From: Porphyromonas sp.
GTDB lineage: Bacteria; Bacteroidota; Bacteroidia; Bacteroidales; Porphyromonadaceae
Assembly (NCBI GenBank): GCA_029983495.1
Contig: JASBZJ010000009.1
Span: 1-19,330, forward strand
Length of the DNA: 19,330 bases
Direction: 5' to 3'
The first letter of the stretch is position 1; each line of letters starts with the position of its first letter. The position numbers and the translations under genes are program-made. The notes beneath the pieces are model-generated. The model did not search any database, had not been told where the DNA came from, and worked only from the letters and a program-made list of their open reading frames with translations. Of the stretch, positions 16,665 to 19,330 are shown piece after piece.

Positions 16665-19262
16665 CTAAAAGTTTATGCGCACCCCCGTTGCCCAAGTTCT
16701 ACCAAAACCCATATACACTAATGCCGTAGCCATATCGTGTTTTGCACCGTCAAGGGCATCGGCCACATAATTCGTATTTAATAGGTTGTTTACATTCATG
16801 TAAAGCGTTGCATCGAGGCTTGCCACCTTAAAGCGATAATTAGCTCCTAAATCGATCGTTGCAAAGTCGGGCATACGCCAAGCATCCACTTTATCGGTTT
16901 CCTTAGTGCGTACCGTTGGGTCGAAATCGGCATAGTTTTTACCATTATAAAGTACACTACCCGTAAGATTGAAATTTTTAAAGGCTTCCCAACGTGCGGT
17001 AAGCGAAGCTGTGGCTTGTGCCGAATTCCCTACGTGTACACCTTTTACATAGGCATGTATTTCGCTTACCGGTTCCTGCGAGTCGTTGAAAATAGAGGCA
17101 TTTACATCCTTACTCCAAATCCAATCACCCCAACTTGCCATAGCAAGTAAACTAAATGTGCGAACGGGTTTCCATTCGGCTTCAAGCTCCAAACCCATAT
17201 GCCTTGCATTAAGCCCCGTAATGTTAGCGATTTGATTGTTACCAACATTTTTAGTTAACCCTTTATCAAGCCACATAGTATAGTATCCATTAAAATCAAC
17301 ACGAATGGTTTCGCCTTTAAAGCCATATCCTAACTCGGCAGTATATACTCGTTCGTATTTAGCCCCTTTATTTATTTCGGTACTATAGTTAAAGAATACC
17401 GAACGGAAGAAAGGTGCACGCGTAAAATACCCTGTATTAAAGAACACATGTTGGCTAGAGGTTAAGTTGTAGCTAATACCGGCCTTAACACTCCAGGGTA
17501 AAAAGTTTGCCCAGTTACTAACATATTTGGTTTGGCCTTCAGCAAGGGGCTGTTTTTCGCCAGTACCTCCATTATTTACATAGCGGTAACCTTCGTGCGT
17601 AAGCGAGGCCGAAAGGAACGCATTTAGCAATTCGCTTTGGTACTCACCTTGAGCAAACAAACCATTCCATAACACTACCCCATCATTAGCATATTCTACC
17701 CTATCGCCAACTTTAAGGGCTTGGTTTGGCTTATTGAATAACAAAACTTTTTTTGCATTATTCTCAATATAGTAATCGCCACCTAAAAGGTTATCGATTT
17801 GTTCGTAATGCAACCCACGATAGTAACGACCATCGTACCCAGCTGTAAGTTGCCAAGCATCGTTAAACTTATGGTTATACGACGATAGCAAACCATACCA
17901 GTTGTGCGAGTTTACAGCATTCGTAAAAATAACCTTCGAGCCGGTAAGCGATGCACGGTTTGCTGCCATTACAGCATCGTAATCGAGCAAACCATCGTTA
18001 GTTTGGTTTATCATATGAGCATCTTGGGGGCGACCCGTACGGTTATTAATAGCTAACCGATTGGCTTCGGCACCACGTGCACGCCTTCCCCCACCACGAG
18101 CTAACGAAGCATAAAACGAGGTGTAAAGCTTGTTATTTTCGCTGATATCCCAATAATGGTTAAGCGAAATCATAGGCTTGTGATAATAGTTATAGGCATA
18201 ACTGCCACCCACAATTTTACCGTTTATATAGCCATACCCAATGTTGCGACGCGCTCCGTTTGGGTCGTTACGAAAATCGTCGATACTATACATGGTACCA
18301 CGTTGGTTATGCCACTGCGGAGCACCAAAAGCAGTTAACGAAAGGCGGTGATGCTCGTTAATACGCTTCGATAGGTTTACAAAGTAGTTCCAACCTAAAA
18401 AGTTGGTTCCCATAACATAACCATCACCCGAAGTGCGCGAGCCTGACAAGGTTAACGCCCAACCATTATCCATTAAGCCCGTTGATACACTAAAACTTGT
18501 TTTGAAAAATCCATCATTACCAATACCTGTATAAATAGTTCCGCCTTTTTTAGCATCGGTACTTTTGGTAACCATATTCATTGTTCCGCCAACCGACGAA
18601 ATACCTAGTTTCGAAGCCCCTAAACCGCGCTGAACTTGAATAAAACTAGTAACATCGCTTAGCCCAGCCCAGTTACTCCAATAAACTTTTCCGCTTTCCA
18701 TGTCATTAATGGGTACTCCATTAACCAGTACGCCCAAATTGTTCGAATCGAAACCGCGCATATTTATACGGCTATCGCCAAAACCACCGCCCCCTTTAGT
18801 TACATATATCGAAGGGGTAGCCTTAATAAGCTCGGGGAATTCGAGGTTAGGTGCCTGACGCTGAATTTGGCTTACAGTTACATTGCTTACCGGCACTGGG
18901 GTTGCACGATCCTTAGTTACAATACTTGCAACAACCGTTACTGCATCAAGCCCAATATTTTCAGGTTCAAGAATAATAGTACCTAAATCCTGAACTTTAG
19001 CCTTTGTAAGCTGGATTTCGCGAACTTGAAAACCCACACTACGAATTGTAATACGGCTCGAAGCGGGAACTTCGAGCGTAAAAGCCCCATTTACATCGGC
19101 TGCTGTACCTATTTTTCCGGCATTTACCGTTGCCCCTACAGCAGGCAATTTACTATCGCCTTCCATAAGAATACCCTTTACGGTAACTAGGGTTTGCTGT
19201 GCATTACCCGAAAGAACACCAACAAGTACACTTGCGAGCAAAAAGAATAGTTTCTTAGTCAT
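16665..19262 (-). CDS. TonB-dependent outer-membrane receptor
   Basis: An 865-residue active-transport receptor of the outer membrane. It has a signal peptide (about 1-21, ending SGNAQ), a carboxypeptidase-regulatory-like domain (about 25-98), a plug domain (about 115-232, with RINMRGFDSNNLGVLVNGVP and VQRGLGASKLGISSVGGTMN), and then a beta-barrel to the end, closing with the expected terminal Phe. A TonB-box-like segment, LDAVTVVAS, lies at 105-113. No SusD gene follows; the next gene is a lipoprotein of unknown function. It is therefore more like the siderophore, vitamin or metal receptors than a glycan SusC, but the ligand cannot be read from sequence alone. Only 68 bases of upstream sequence are present, with no clear -7 element, so the promoter may lie outside the window. 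Confidence 0.95.
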   Translation of the reverse strand: MTKKLFFLLASVLVGVLSGNAQQTLVTVKGILMEGDSKLPAVGATVNAGKIGTAADVNGAFTLEVPASSRITIRSVGFQVREIQLTKAKVQDLGTIILEPENIGLDAVTVVASIVTKDRATPVPVSNVTVSQIQRQAPNLEFPELIKATPSIYVTKGGGGFGDSRINMRGFDSNNLGVLVNGVPINDMESGKVYWSNWAGLSDVTSFIQVQRGLGASKLGISSVGGTMNMVTKSTDAKKGGTIYTGIGNDGFFKTSFSVSTGLMDNGWALTLSGSRTSGDGYVMGTNFLGWNYFVNLSKRINEHHRLSLTAFGAPQWHNQRGTMYSIDDFRNDPNGARRNIGYGYINGKIVGGSYAYNYYHKPMISLNHYWDISENNKLYTSFYASLARGGGRRARGAEANRLAINNRTGRPQDAHMINQTNDGLLDYDAVMAANRASLTGSKVIFTNAVNSHNWYGLLSSYNHKFNDAWQLTAGYDGRYYRGLHYEQIDNLLGGDYYIENNAKKVLLFNKPNQALKVGDRVEYANDGVVLWNGLFAQGEYQSELLNAFLSASLTHEGYRYVNNGGTGEKQPLAEGQTKYVSNWANFLPWSVKAGISYNLTSSQHVFFNTGYFTRAPFFRSVFFNYSTEINKGAKYERVYTAELGYGFKGETIRVDFNGYYTMWLDKGLTKNVGNNQIANITGLNARHMGLELEAEWKPVRTFSLLAMASWGDWIWSKDVNASIFNDSQEPVSEIHAYVKGVHVGNSAQATASLTARWEAFKNFNLTGSVLYNGKNYADFDPTVRTKETDKVDAWRMPDFATIDLGANYRFKVASLDATLYMNVNNLLNTNYVADALDGAKHDMATALVYMGFGRTWATGVRINF

Positions 19263-19330
19263 ATAATTGAAGTTAATTGTTTAGCAAAAACACAACCTAT
19301 AGTAGGTACAAAACGAACCATACAGCCTTT

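Noticed and set aside
1..19330. CRISPR arrays, insertion sequences, rRNA and tRNA genes
   Set aside because: No regularly spaced direct repeats, transposase-like frames, or rRNA or tRNA segments were seen on either strand.

Overview
All convincing genes in this window lie on the minus strand, and they point to a Bacteroidota genome. The evidence is an SprA (Sov) type 9 secretion translocon gene next to ruvA, the Bacteroidota-specific DUF4295 (bL38-type) ribosomal mini-protein after rpmB and rpmG, a TonB-dependent receptor with a carboxypeptidase-regulatory-like N-terminal domain, and several matches to the Bacteroidota -7 element (TAnnTTTG). A T9SS-bearing member of Bacteroidales or a near relative is likely; no finer placement is supported.

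Layout in transcription order, from high to low coordinates. (1) 19262-15290 holds a TonB-dependent receptor followed by a lipoprotein of unknown function, closed by a rho-independent terminator near 15159-15199. (2) 15158-14720 is a gene-poor stretch with a promoter-like -7 element and a strong hairpin. It is either a long miaB leader or a small-RNA locus. (3) 14719-13370 is miaB (tRNA methylthiotransferase). (4) 13137-12471 is the ribosomal cluster rpmB-rpmG-DUF4295. (5) 12470-11811 is non-coding: terminators, a perfect 21-bp inverted repeat, a thrS promoter element and a structured thrS leader. (6) 11810-8292 is the translation operon thrS-infC-rpmI-rplT, closed by a two-part terminator hairpin at 8212-8263. 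(7) 8095-1 is ruvA and then sprA, 20 bases apart. sprA is open to the window edge, so its last codons lie outside.

The most interesting signal is the thrS leader. Two hairpins upstream of the start codon each carry the seven-base loop AUUGUAA. The second has a stem of exactly five base pairs, and in both the threonine anticodon UGU sits at positions 34-36 of an anticodon-loop layout. The 3' strand of the second arm is AGGAG, 11 bases before the ATG. This looks like a two-armed tRNA-Thr anticodon mimic through which ThrRS could repress its own translation. It would be analogous to the E. coli thrS operator but in a phylum where I know of no such description. The loop of a third hairpin can pair with the linker between the two arms.

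Other points: infC lacks an AUG start and has a hairpin before it; rpmI and rplT have unusually long structured leaders; sprA appears to start at TTG; MiaB has Ile in place of the usual Asn in its LGQNVN motif.
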